Shown: positions 8,250-15,321 of the stretch, piece by piece
How positions within the stretch are numbered: the stretch's first letter is position 1
Layout: every line of letters begins with the position of its first letter
Assembly (NCBI GenBank): GCA_959023295.1
Contig: CAUFBM010000025.1
Span: 1-23,422 of the forward strand
DNA: 23,422 nucleotides
Source: an uncultured Collinsella sp.
Lineage (GTDB): Bacteria > Actinomycetota > Coriobacteriia > Coriobacteriales > Coriobacteriaceae
Direction of reading: 5' to 3'
The notes under the pieces: model-generated
What the model saw: only the letters and a program-made list of their open reading frames with translations
Databases searched by the model: none
Told to the model about the DNA's origin: nothing
Made by a program: the position numbers and the translations under genes

Positions 8250-8657
8250 CTATGACTGCGCGCCTTCGAGGAAGAAGCGGCGGCTGAAGTAGTTGTACCA
8301 GGTGACCAGGAACGTGGCGATGGCCTTCATGGCCTGGTAGCCGATGCTCAAAAACGTGACGCCCACAAACATGTACAGATCGTTAAGGCCCAAACCAATC
8401 ACCGACAGGATGGTGAAGATCGTAAACTCGCGCTTGCGGCTCATGCCCTCGCGATGGTCGAACACGTACTTCATGCTGAGCCAGTAGTTGACCACGACGG
8501 ACGTGATAAACGAGATCGTGGTGCTCATCAAAAAGTCGAGGTGGAACAGCTCGACGAGTGCAATGAGCATGCCCCAGTCGATGCCAAAGGAGATAAGACC
8601 CACGACAGCGAACTTGAGGAACTGCTTGGTATGAGGTTGTGCCAGTGCCTTGCGCAC
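8250..8657 (-). CDS. GtrA family membrane protein
   Basis: About 135 aa from a GTG at 8657. Upstream in-frame TTG codons exist (to 8738), but the added residues look unlike the family and the usual length is 120-150 aa. Four hydrophobic segments are visible: FLKFAVVGLISFGIDWGMLI, then a second around STTISFITSVVVNYWLSM, a third around TIFTILSVIGLGLNDLYMF and a fourth near ATFLVTWYNYFSRRFF. The family marker is the aromatic/basic loop NYWLSMKYVFDHRE. GtrA-type proteins are small membrane proteins linked to translocating lipid-linked sugars or to cell-surface polysaccharide modification; the substrate cannot be told. The gene lies downstream of a second gtrA and may be a tandem duplicate of it: both share KYVF(D/A)H(R/K)EGMS(R/K) followed by a 'REF' segment. 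The start is uncertain. Confidence 0.82.
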   Translation of the reverse strand: MRKALAQPHTKQFLKFAVVGLISFGIDWGMLIALVELFHLDFLMSTTISFITSVVVNYWLSMKYVFDHREGMSRKREFTIFTILSVIGLGLNDLYMFVGVTFLSIGYQAMKAIATFLVTWYNYFSRRFFLEGAQS

Positions 8658-8808
8658 GTAATCACATCCAATGCGTTGACGAATCGAGCAACGAGATACT
8701 TTAGAGCTTTTGCAAGGGAAACGTAAGGTCTTTGGCAAGAACTATACGAACTCGCCAAATATTCAAGAGGTAATCCGCAAACGTTGCAAATCTTCCCGCA
8801 AACGAGCA

Positions 8809-8854
8809 GGGCCCACGAACAACGCAGCACTCGATGCGCATCGTCCGTGGGCCC
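8809..8854 (-). terminator. Stem-loop after the first gtrA
   Basis: GGGCCCACG (8809-8817) pairs perfectly with CGTGGGCCC (8846-8854), and the loop holds the 12-base palindrome CGATGCGCATCG (8832-8843). It begins 24 bases past the gtrA stop at 8878. There is no clear T-run on the minus strand, so it may be an mRNA-end-stabilising hairpin instead of a true terminator. Confidence 0.4.
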
Positions 8855-8877
8855 CGTAGTGCAACGAGGAGGTCGAG

Positions 8878-9273
8878 CTACTTGGTCTCGTCGCCCTCCA
8901 GGAAGATCTTTCGGGTCACAAAGTTGTAGACCATGACCAGCGCGGTGGCGCAAATCTTGGCGATATTGGCCTCGAGCCCCAGGCCGGCGTTGAGCGCCAG
9001 CACGATGCCGTCGTTGAGCGCCAAGCCGATCACGGACAGCACGACAAAGATGATGAACTCGCGGTGGCGGCTCATGCCCTCCTTGTGCGCAAACACGTAC
9101 TTCATGCTCGCGACGTAGTTAAAGATGAGCGAGACGATAAAGCCGCTGGTGTTGGCGATCAGGATGTTGAGGCCCAGACCGTAGTGGAGCAGATTCATGA
9201 TGCCAAAGTCGATGACGGTGGCAATGACGCCGACGACGCCAAACTTCATGATCTGCGCAAGGAGCTTTTGCAT
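8878..9273 (-). CDS. GtrA family membrane protein
   Basis: 131 aa. ATG 9273 (MQKLLAQIMKFGVVG) is chosen because AGG lies about 8 bases upstream and the family normally starts just before the first helix; the longer TTG-initiated frame to 9336 adds an atypical leader. Four transmembrane segments are visible: IMKFGVVGVIATVIDFGIMN, the region around NTSGFIVSLIFNYVASMKYV, IIFVVLSVIGLALNDGIVLA and a last one ending NFVTRKIFLEGDE. The loop KYVFAHKEGMSRHREF is typical of the family. The protein probably acts in membrane translocation or anchoring of polyprenyl-linked sugars. It follows fbp by 78 bases on the same strand, with a short GC hairpin (CCCCGCCTGCGGGG, minus strand) right at the fbp stop, so co-transcription is possible but not certain. 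Confidence 0.88.
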   Translation of the reverse strand: MQKLLAQIMKFGVVGVIATVIDFGIMNLLHYGLGLNILIANTSGFIVSLIFNYVASMKYVFAHKEGMSRHREFIIFVVLSVIGLALNDGIVLALNAGLGLEANIAKICATALVMVYNFVTRKIFLEGDETK

Positions 9274-9351
9274 GGTACCTGCCTTAGAGTGGCGCCGGAG
9301 CGCCGCGGGGATGACAAACTCAGCAAGTTTAGCCAATCCCCGCAGGCGGGG

Positions 9352-11268
9352 CTAGGCGCGCTCCTCGATAGCACCGTTTCTATATGCATCGAGCAGCTGG
9401 CGTAGGTCCTGGATTTGGCTGCGGATCTTGGCGCCAGTGTCGGTATCGCTGACCATGCGGCGGCGGTCGGCCTCGTCAAAGCGGTTGGTCTCGCTTTCGA
9501 TGTCCACGTTGCGGGTGAGCGCCTCGGCAACCGTCGTAAAGGCCCGGTGCGACTTAAGACGGCATCCGCGCGAGCTCGAGATAAGCGTGTAGCCGGCGAT
9601 GCCCGTCTTGGGATGGTAGGCGCGACAGAAGCCGCCGTCGATGACCAACAGCTTGCCGTTGGCGCGGATGGGCTGCTCGCCCTTGGTAGTCTTGACGGGC
9701 GTATGACCGTTGATGATGTGGCCGGTCGGCGAACATGCCATGGGTGCGACGCCGAACTCGCGCATGATGTCGTCGCAGAGCGAGGGCGACTTGGTAAGCG
9801 TAAAGTACGGGTCCATCGGCTCGACCCAGGTGCTCTTATCGGCGATGTAGGCGCGCTCGAACGTGCGCACCACGCGTCCGCTGGCGGGTGAGTTAAAGCC
9901 GATCCACAGGTACCACATCCAGTCGAGGGCATCGCGGTCGCCGACGCGCCAGGCACGGCGCGCGATATGGTCGCAAAAATCAAAATAATCGCGGCCGGCA
10001 TGCCAGGTGCCCAGGCAGTTCATGCTGCTAAAGGTGCCGTCTTCGTTGAGCGGCACGCAGCCGTGGAAGAGCAGATTGCCGTTGGCGACCTTATACATGG
10101 AGCCGTGGGTATAGAGGAAATCGATGTGGCGATGCAAGTGATCGGCGGTGACAAACTCGGGCACGAGTTTGTCGATGATGTGTTGCTCCTGGGGCGTGAG
10201 CGTGTAAGGGTCCGTCGGGTCGACGGTGGGGAAGTCGTTGGTCGCGAGCGGCCACACGCTGCCGTCGGCGAGCGTGACCGTGCCGGTGTCGTGGTCGATC
10301 TTGTCGAGCAGCAGGCGGTCGGTCATGTCGAACTCGGGGTGACGCTGGATAATCTGGCCCTCGAGTTTAAAGAGCAGCACGTTGATGGCCTTGATCAGCG
10401 GGGTGATGGACTCGCCGGCGGTATAGGTGGCGTCGGCGAAGGCGACAAGCTCGCGCAGCGAGATGCCGTAATCGTTCTCGAGGATCTCGTAATTGTCGTA
10501 GCGCAGGTTGTTGCGCAGCACCGTGGCGATGCAGGCGGGCTCACCGGCCGCAGCGCCCATCCACAGCAGATCGTGGTTACCCCACTGAATATCGAGCGAA
10601 TGATAGGTGAGCAGGCGGTCCATAATCTTGGCCGCACCGCCGCCGCGGTCGAAGATGTCGCCCACCAAGTGCAGGTGGTCGACGGCGAGCCGCTTGATGA
10701 GTGAGGCGAGCGACTCGATAAAGTCGTCGGCGCTGGCGGTCTCCAGGATGGACTCAATGATGCGCTCGTGATAACGCACGCGGTAGTTGTTCTCGTCTGG
10801 ATGCGTGTGCAGCAACTCGTCGATGATGTAGGCGTAATCACGCGGGATGGCCTTACGCACCTTGGAGCGGGTGTAGCGACTCGAAAGCGAGCGGGCAACC
10901 ACAATGAGCTGGTCGAGCATGGTCTTGTACCAGGTGGGCGAGTCCTCGCGCCGGCTGCGGACAAGATCGATCTTCTCGCGCGGATAGTAGATGAGCGTGC
11001 ACAGCTCGCCCTTTTCGTCAAAGGAGAGCGTGTCGCCAAAGATCTCGTCGACATGCTCGCGCACGACGCCCGAGCAGTTGTTGAGGATGTGCATAAAGGC
11101 TTCGTATTCGCCATGCACATCGCTCATAAAATGCTCGGTGCCCTTGGGCAGGTTGAGGATGGCCGAGAGGTTGATGATTTCGGTAAATGCGGATTGCTCG
11201 GTGGGGAACTGTCTCGACAGCAGACGCAGATACTTGAAGTCTTGCGGATTGCGATCGAATGCGACCAT
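9352..11268 (-). CDS. fbp: Fructose-1,6-bisphosphatase class III
   Basis: 638 aa from ATG 11268, preceded by GGAAGG at good spacing; a longer frame to 11313 lacks a ribosome site. The enzyme hydrolyses fructose 1,6-bisphosphate to fructose 6-phosphate in gluconeogenesis, in the cytosol. The length (about 640) and calcineurin-like metallophosphatase motifs identify the class III, Firmicutes-type enzyme: MSDVHGEYEAFMHIL near residue 50, DIFDRGGGAAKIMDRLL near 205, WGNHDLLWMGAAAG near 232, and INGHTPVKTTKGEQPI near 545 followed by VIDGGFCRAYHPKTGIAGYT. All the metal-ligand motifs look intact. The upstream region carries a CTGATAAAC inverted repeat that could be an operator. Confidence 0.95.
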   Translation of the reverse strand: MVAFDRNPQDFKYLRLLSRQFPTEQSAFTEIINLSAILNLPKGTEHFMSDVHGEYEAFMHILNNCSGVVREHVDEIFGDTLSFDEKGELCTLIYYPREKIDLVRSRREDSPTWYKTMLDQLIVVARSLSSRYTRSKVRKAIPRDYAYIIDELLHTHPDENNYRVRYHERIIESILETASADDFIESLASLIKRLAVDHLHLVGDIFDRGGGAAKIMDRLLTYHSLDIQWGNHDLLWMGAAAGEPACIATVLRNNLRYDNYEILENDYGISLRELVAFADATYTAGESITPLIKAINVLLFKLEGQIIQRHPEFDMTDRLLLDKIDHDTGTVTLADGSVWPLATNDFPTVDPTDPYTLTPQEQHIIDKLVPEFVTADHLHRHIDFLYTHGSMYKVANGNLLFHGCVPLNEDGTFSSMNCLGTWHAGRDYFDFCDHIARRAWRVGDRDALDWMWYLWIGFNSPASGRVVRTFERAYIADKSTWVEPMDPYFTLTKSPSLCDDIMREFGVAPMACSPTGHIINGHTPVKTTKGEQPIRANGKLLVIDGGFCRAYHPKTGIAGYTLISSSRGCRLKSHRAFTTVAEALTRNVDIESETNRFDEADRRRMVSDTDTGAKIRSQIQDLRQLLDAYRNGAIEERA

Positions 11269-11296
11269 GAAGCACCTTCCGATGTGGTTGGTAAAA

Positions 11297-11324
11297 CTGA
11301 TAAACAGCGTCAAACGTTTATCAG
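11297..11324 (-). promoter_or_regulatory. Inverted repeat upstream of fbp, candidate operator
   Basis: CTGATAAAC (11297-11305) and GTTTATCAG (11316-11324) are perfect inverted repeats 10 bases apart, 29-56 bases upstream of the fbp start. The right part includes the smaller palindrome AAACGTTT. A separate 12-base palindrome TAAATCGATTTA lies at 11385-11396. The whole 320-base gap between fbp and degV holds only these sites and the degV promoter; I see no gene in it. Confidence 0.45.
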
Positions 11325-11528
11325 TATGCGCCGGCTTTGTTTCGATTTTGCGCCGGCGGCTGAATTGTCGGCTGAACGGTTTGGTAAATCGATTTAGTTG
11401 AGGTTGATGTGTCGGTTGGGTGGAGACGTAGGGTCGTTTTTTTGCAGGCGCATACCTCCGGGATCGATAGAGATGATGACGGTAAAGATGTTCACTACCT
11501 TTGGTTCAATTTGGTAAATAGTGGACAT

Positions 11529-11560
11529 TTGTACCGTATTCACGCTTGCTGTGCGATAAT
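11529..11560 (+). promoter_or_regulatory. Putative extended -10 promoter of degV
   Basis: TGCGATAAT (11552-11560) reads as an extended -10 element. TTGTAC (11529-11534) could be a weak, widely spaced -35 (20 bases). Transcription would begin near 11567, giving a short leader holding the AAGGAG ribosome site at 11577-11582. Confidence 0.45.
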
Positions 11561-11588
11561 TTGCGCAGCAATGAGTAAGGAGCCTCAT

Positions 11589-12479
11589 ATGAGTGATTTT
11601 GTCCTGACCTGTGAATCCGCCGCCGATCGAACCCGTGAGTTCTTTGCATCGCGCAATATCCCTGTCGTGTGTTTTCATTACGAGATCGACGATGTTGTCT
11701 ATACGGACGATCTGTATCAATCGATTACGCCGGATGAGTTTTTTGCCCAGATTGCCGCGGGCGCCATGCCCAAGACGTCTCAGGTGAGCGTGGGTGAGTA
11801 CGAGGAGTTTTGGGAGCCGTTCGTTGCCGAGGGTAAAGACGTGCTGCATCTGACGTTGTCGTCGGGTATTTCGGGCACGTATGGATCGGCCTGCGTTGCG
11901 GCGCAGATGCTCGCGGATCGCTATCCCCAGGGCGGCAAGGTGCGCGTCATCGATTCGCTGGCGGCGTCTTCGGGCTTTGGCCTGCTGCTGGAATATGCCG
12001 CCGACGTGCGCGATAGCGGGGCTTCACTCGACGAGACGACCGCTTGGATTGAGGAGCATAAACTCAACCTGCACCACTGGTTCTTCTTGACCGATCTGTC
12101 GAGCTACCTGCGCGGCGGTCGCATTTCGGCCGCGAGCGCGATCATCGGCACGGCGCTCAAGATTTGCCCGCTCATGACGGTCGATTGCGAAGGTGAGCTG
12201 GCGCCGCGTGAGAAGATTCGCACCAAGAAGCGCGCGATCTCCGAGATGGCCAAGACCGTGATGGCGCATCTGCAGGACGGCACGAACTATTCGGGCAAGT
12301 GCATCATGTCGCACTCGGCGTGCCGTGAGGACGCCGAGGCCGTTGCGGCACTGATAGAGGAACAGGTTCCGCAGCTCAAAGGCAAGATTGAGATTAATAG
12401 CATCGGTGCTCTGATTGGCTCGCATACTGGCCCTGGCACGGTGGCCGTCTACTTTATGGGTGACAAACGCATGGATTAG
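11589..12479 (+). CDS. DegV family fatty-acid-binding protein
   Basis: 296 aa from ATG 11589, preceded at 7 bases by AAGGAG; the in-frame ATG at 11571 overlaps that site. DegV (FakB-like) proteins bind a fatty acid and present it to fatty acid kinase FakA for phosphorylation, feeding exogenous fatty acids into phospholipids. Family signatures seen are the N-terminal ESAADRT segment, PKTSQVSVGEYEEFW near residue 65, SSGISGTYGSACVAAQM near 95 (carboxylate-binding loop), IDSLAASSGFGLLLEYA, and YLRGGRISAASAIIGTALKI near 180. Length is normal for the family. No fakA is in the window and several degV paralogues per genome are common, so the specific lipid is unknown. Confidence 0.93.
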   Translation: MSDFVLTCESAADRTREFFASRNIPVVCFHYEIDDVVYTDDLYQSITPDEFFAQIAAGAMPKTSQVSVGEYEEFWEPFVAEGKDVLHLTLSSGISGTYGSACVAAQMLADRYPQGGKVRVIDSLAASSGFGLLLEYAADVRDSGASLDETTAWIEEHKLNLHHWFFLTDLSSYLRGGRISAASAIIGTALKICPLMTVDCEGELAPREKIRTKKRAISEMAKTVMAHLQDGTNYSGKCIMSHSACREDAEAVAALIEEQVPQLKGKIEINSIGALIGSHTGPGTVAVYFMGDKRMD

Positions 12480-12541
12480 CGTTCGTGGGCTGGCTGACAG
12501 CTTTAACGGCTACGCCTGCTCCCCCTGACATTCGATAACAG

Positions 12542-12577
12542 AAAAAGGCCCGTCCCGTTGTTTGCGGGGCGGGCCTT
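12542..12577 (-). terminator. Strong hairpin terminator between convergent genes
   Basis: AAGGCCCGTCCCG (12545-12557) pairs over 13 bp (one G-U) with CGGGGCGGGCCTT (12565-12577). On the minus strand it runs into TTTTTC, so it terminates the gene ending at 12588. It may also stop degV transcripts from the other side, although the plus strand has no long T-run. Confidence 0.85.
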
Positions 12578-12587
12578 GCTGTTGCGG

Positions 12588-13679
12588 CTAGTGTTTCTTT
12601 CCGCGGAAGAAGAAACCGTGCAGCGAGGGCTTGAGTCCGCGGTTGGCGCGACGCTCCTCGATATGATCGTGGATCGAAGCGACGCGTTCGATGACTTCGT
12701 CGGGGATCGGCACGTCGGGATTCATGTTCTCGACCTGGCTGACCTCGGCGGCGGCGACCTGGTCGATAATGGGCACATCGTCGCGCGAGATGACGGGCGT
12801 GGCGTCTTCCTTCATCTTGCGATAGCGCTGCATCATGTCGGTCTGCAGCTGCTGGGCCGATGGCGGCGTCCAGATGATGGCGTTGGCGCCGGCGGCGATG
12901 GTCTCACGGATGCTCTCGGGCGTCTTGCCGCCCGGTGCGATGAGCGGCAGGTTGGGATAGTGCTCGCGCAGTTCACGCAGGACCTGCGGCGTGTTCTTGC
13001 CGGCCGCGATGTTGAGGATCTTGGCTCCGGCGCGCACCTTGGCGTGAGCATCGTCGTCGCAACGTACGACCGTGGCGATGACGGGGATGTCGGCGATGTT
13101 GGTGATATGCTCGACCATCTCGGCGGTAGCGGGGGAGTTGACCACGCAGCCCGCCGCGCCCTGCATCTCGGAGACGGCCGCCATCTGCACGGAACGCTTG
13201 CCGGTGGTGGTGCCGCCGCCAACGCCCACAAAGACCGGGCACTCGGCAACGGTCAGCAACGCTTGCGTAATGGCGGGCTGCGGCGTGAAGGGGTAGACGG
13301 CAAACACGGCGTCGGCATTGGAGTTGCGGATGACCGCCACGTCGGTGGTGTAGATGAGCGATTTGATGCGGCGGCCAAAGAGCGTAAAGCCGCTGGCCTC
13401 CTCGATCTCATCGGGCATACGGAGGGCTGCCTTGCGCAGACGCCCGTCGATGGGCAGCGGCTCCATGGGCAAAAGGCCGTTGGGAGTTACGGCCACCTGG
13501 GGCTCGGTAAATTCGTCTGCAAGCTCAACCTCGGAGAAGTCGACCGAGGCGACGATGTCCTCGTGAACCTCGGCGGGAACATCGATGGGGGCTTGGTCGT
13601 TAGTCGCGGCAGGCGTCTCGAAGGAGCTGGTGCCGACAAAGGCGTCGACGCGCTCGTTCAAATCGTTGAGAGAATCCAT
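12588..13679 (-). CDS. TIM-barrel-like protein of unknown function
   Basis: 363 aa, starting MDSLNDLNERVDAFVG. I do not recognise a named family with certainty. Residues 1-75 are acidic and probably flexible. From about 95 to 285 the sequence alternates short hydrophobic strands and helices in beta/alpha-barrel style: IYTTDVAVIRNSNADAVFAV, then CPVFVGVGGGTTTGKRSV, GAAGCVVNSPATAEMVEHI, IPVIATVVRCDDDAHAKVRA, AKILNIAAGK, LPLIAPGGKTPESIRETIAA and ANAIIWTPPS. GVGGG and APGGKT resemble phosphate-binding loops of TIM-barrel enzymes such as aldolases or IMP-dehydrogenase-like folds. The C-terminus is a charged helix ending SLHGFFFRGKKH. No signal peptide or membrane segment. It is transcribed away from rsmB and ends at a strong terminator, so it is probably monocistronic. 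Substrate unknown. Confidence 0.8.
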   Translation of the reverse strand: MDSLNDLNERVDAFVGTSSFETPAATNDQAPIDVPAEVHEDIVASVDFSEVELADEFTEPQVAVTPNGLLPMEPLPIDGRLRKAALRMPDEIEEASGFTLFGRRIKSLIYTTDVAVIRNSNADAVFAVYPFTPQPAITQALLTVAECPVFVGVGGGTTTGKRSVQMAAVSEMQGAAGCVVNSPATAEMVEHITNIADIPVIATVVRCDDDAHAKVRAGAKILNIAAGKNTPQVLRELREHYPNLPLIAPGGKTPESIRETIAAGANAIIWTPPSAQQLQTDMMQRYRKMKEDATPVISRDDVPIIDQVAAAEVSQVENMNPDVPIPDEVIERVASIHDHIEERRANRGLKPSLHGFFFRGKKH

Positions 13680-13871
13680 GGCGGTCCGTTTCTATGTTCT
13701 GCGGTCGGCAGTGTACGACCGGCGTTGCGAGTGCTAAATCGTTTGACGAGTTGATTTTTCCCCGCTGCGCCATCCGTTAGACTGAAGGGCCGGCGAACGT
13801 GAAGGAGCTGTGGTGGCGGGAATCGAGGTGCTATCTTGAATGTCCCGTATACAAAAGAGAGGTGACGCGGT

Positions 13872-14042
13872 ATGGAATTCTCGGCAATGTTGGGCTCGAT
13901 TGGCCTATGCGTGGGCGCAATCGTTGCCGCCGCGGTCATCTACTTTGCGGTCACGGCCATTAAGGGCAAAAAGGCCGAGCGCAAGGAGCGTGAAGCGCTT
14001 GCGCGGCATAAGGACCAGCAGGACAGGCGCGCACGGCGATAG
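13872..14042 (+). CDS. 56-aa single-pass membrane microprotein
   Basis: A short frame starts MEFSAMLGSIGLCVGAIVAA and ends in a very basic, helical tail (KGKKAERKEREALARHKDQ, then QDRRARR). Residues about 5-29 form one transmembrane helix, followed by a cytoplasmic-type positive tail (N-out, C-in by the positive-inside rule). The start has GAGAGGTG about 6 bases upstream. Overlapping longer frames in other phases have improbable compositions, while this one has a clear membrane-protein pattern. It sits alone on the plus strand between two minus-strand genes and points toward the 3' end of the rRNA methyltransferase gene, with only 24 bases between the two stops. Function unknown. Confidence 0.62.
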   Translation: MEFSAMLGSIGLCVGAIVAAAVIYFAVTAIKGKKAERKEREALARHKDQQDRRARR

Positions 14043-14066
14043 CTTGTTGAGTTTTGAATCCGTGCG

Positions 14067-15170
14067 CTAGCTGCGTTTTCGGACCAGGGCGATATAGAAG
14101 CCCTCAAAGTCGCGACTGGGCGGAATGGTCAGCGTGCCTGGCATGCCGTTGGCAATGGCCGAGACGTGACCCGCGGCAATGGCTTCGGTAAGGGTGTTGC
14201 ACTCGATATGCGGCTTGTCGCCGGTATCCTGTGTGCGACGCGCTTCGCTTTCGCTTGGCGTGCCGTCGAGGGGGATGAGCTCGCAGTCCATATGCTTGTC
14301 GAGGGTCTCTTGCAGGGCGTCCTCGTTTTCCTGCGGCAAGATTGAACAGGTCGAATAGACGAGCGTGCCGCCCGGTTTGAGGGCCCCCATGGCGCGGTCC
14401 AGAAGCGCGCGCTGCGAGCGGGCGCACTTGACGAGCAGCTGCTCGGTGAGGCCGCGCAGACTTTTCTCGTTTCCGCTGATGACGGTGCCCGTACCGGTGC
14501 AGGGGGCGTCGAGCAGGATACGGTCAAAGCGGAAGAACTCGTCAAGCTCGCGCGCGTCAATATGCATGACGGGCACGTTTTTGGCGCCCTGGCGGCCCAA
14601 GTTGGCCTCGAGCTTTTCGGCACGGGGAATGCTCATCTCGCAGGCGGTGAGGTGCGCCTGGCCCTGGGTGAGGGCGGCGATCTGCGTCGTCTTGCCGCCG
14701 GGGGCCGCGCACATGTCCAGGATATCCTCGCCGGTCTGAGCGCCCAACACCAAAGGCGGCATCATGGACGACAGGCTCTGCAGGTAGACCTTGCCGTCAC
14801 GGTAGATGTCGAGGTCCCACAGGTCGGAAACCTGGGCCTCGGGCAGGATGAAAGCGTCCGGGTACCATGCGACGGAGCGGTGGGCGATCCCGGCGGCGTC
14901 GAGTGCCGCGGCGATGTCCTCGGCGGTCGCCTTGAGCGTGTTGGCGCGTAGCGTGACCGGGCGTGTGGCAGCGGCGCCGAAGCCCTCAATCACGAGTTGG
15001 GCATCGGCGGGTGCATAGGCGCCGGCGACCGTGTCGACCATAAAGCGCGGCAGGTCGACGGCGCAGGGAAGGGCGGCAAGCTGGTCGGAAAGCTCGGTAG
15101 CGGCAAACTGCCTGAGCTTGAGCTCGGGCTTAACCTGCTTTTTCTGCTTACGACGACGCGGCTTGGACAT
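14067..15170 (-). CDS. RsmB/RsmF (NOL1/NOP2/Sun) family rRNA 5-methylcytosine methyltransferase
   Basis: 367 aa, starting MSKPRRRKQKKQ. It transfers a methyl group from S-adenosylmethionine to C5 of a cytosine, most likely in 16S rRNA. Motifs: a basic N-terminus; ILDMCAAPGGKTTQIAAL near residue 150 (SAM-binding motif I); acidic IDAREL near 203; FDRILLDAPCTGTGTVI near 216 (motif IV, with the Pro-Cys that releases product); and GGTLVYSTCSILPQENED near 268 (motif VI, with the nucleophilic Cys). Both catalytic cysteines are present. The substrate cytosine (C967 or C1407 type) cannot be read off, and no N-terminal NusB-like domain is evident, which is against full-length RsmB. The closest gene upstream on the same strand is the MetRS-like gene, separated by a large inverted repeat. 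Confidence 0.9.
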   Translation of the reverse strand: MSKPRRRKQKKQVKPELKLRQFAATELSDQLAALPCAVDLPRFMVDTVAGAYAPADAQLVIEGFGAAATRPVTLRANTLKATAEDIAAALDAAGIAHRSVAWYPDAFILPEAQVSDLWDLDIYRDGKVYLQSLSSMMPPLVLGAQTGEDILDMCAAPGGKTTQIAALTQGQAHLTACEMSIPRAEKLEANLGRQGAKNVPVMHIDARELDEFFRFDRILLDAPCTGTGTVISGNEKSLRGLTEQLLVKCARSQRALLDRAMGALKPGGTLVYSTCSILPQENEDALQETLDKHMDCELIPLDGTPSESEARRTQDTGDKPHIECNTLTEAIAAGHVSAIANGMPGTLTIPPSRDFEGFYIALVRKRS

Positions 15171-15189
15171 TCGTCTTTCCTTCCACCTA

Positions 15190-15310
15190 AATGATTATTC
15201 TGGGACGGGGATTAAAAAATCATTCCATGACTCCCGTCACAAAAAGACTGTGCTGTAGCGCCCGGGAATGATTTTTTAATCCCCGTCCCAGAATAATCAT
15301 TCCCGGGCGC
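15190..15310. repeat. 37-bp perfect inverted repeat with an overlapping 16-bp competing repeat
   Basis: Bases 15190-15226 are the exact reverse complement of 15265-15301 (loop 38 bases). The arm contains TGGGACGGGGATTAAAAAAT. In addition GCGCCCGGGAATGATT (15258-15273) is the exact complement of AATCATTCCCGGGCGC (15295-15310). The two pairings use overlapping bases and cannot form together. It fills the gap between the MetRS-like gene (ends 15322) and the methyltransferase gene (starts 15170), both minus strand. Confidence 0.88.
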
Positions 15311-15321
15311 GTTGCGATTGC

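Noticed and set aside
8658..8738. N-terminal extension of the distal gtrA from a TTG codon.
   Set aside because: The added residues are Cys/Arg/Ser-rich and unlike GtrA; the shorter GTG start gives a normal family length, though the start remains uncertain.
12558..13754. A 398-codon plus-strand frame opposite the barrel-like protein.
   Set aside because: Begins inside the terminator, is rich in Gly/Asp/His/Arg typical of antisense frames in this GC range, and lacks a ribosome site.
13743..13783. TTGACG and TAGACT as a promoter for the microprotein.
   Set aside because: The spacing between the hexamers (29 bases) is too long for a sigma-70 promoter.
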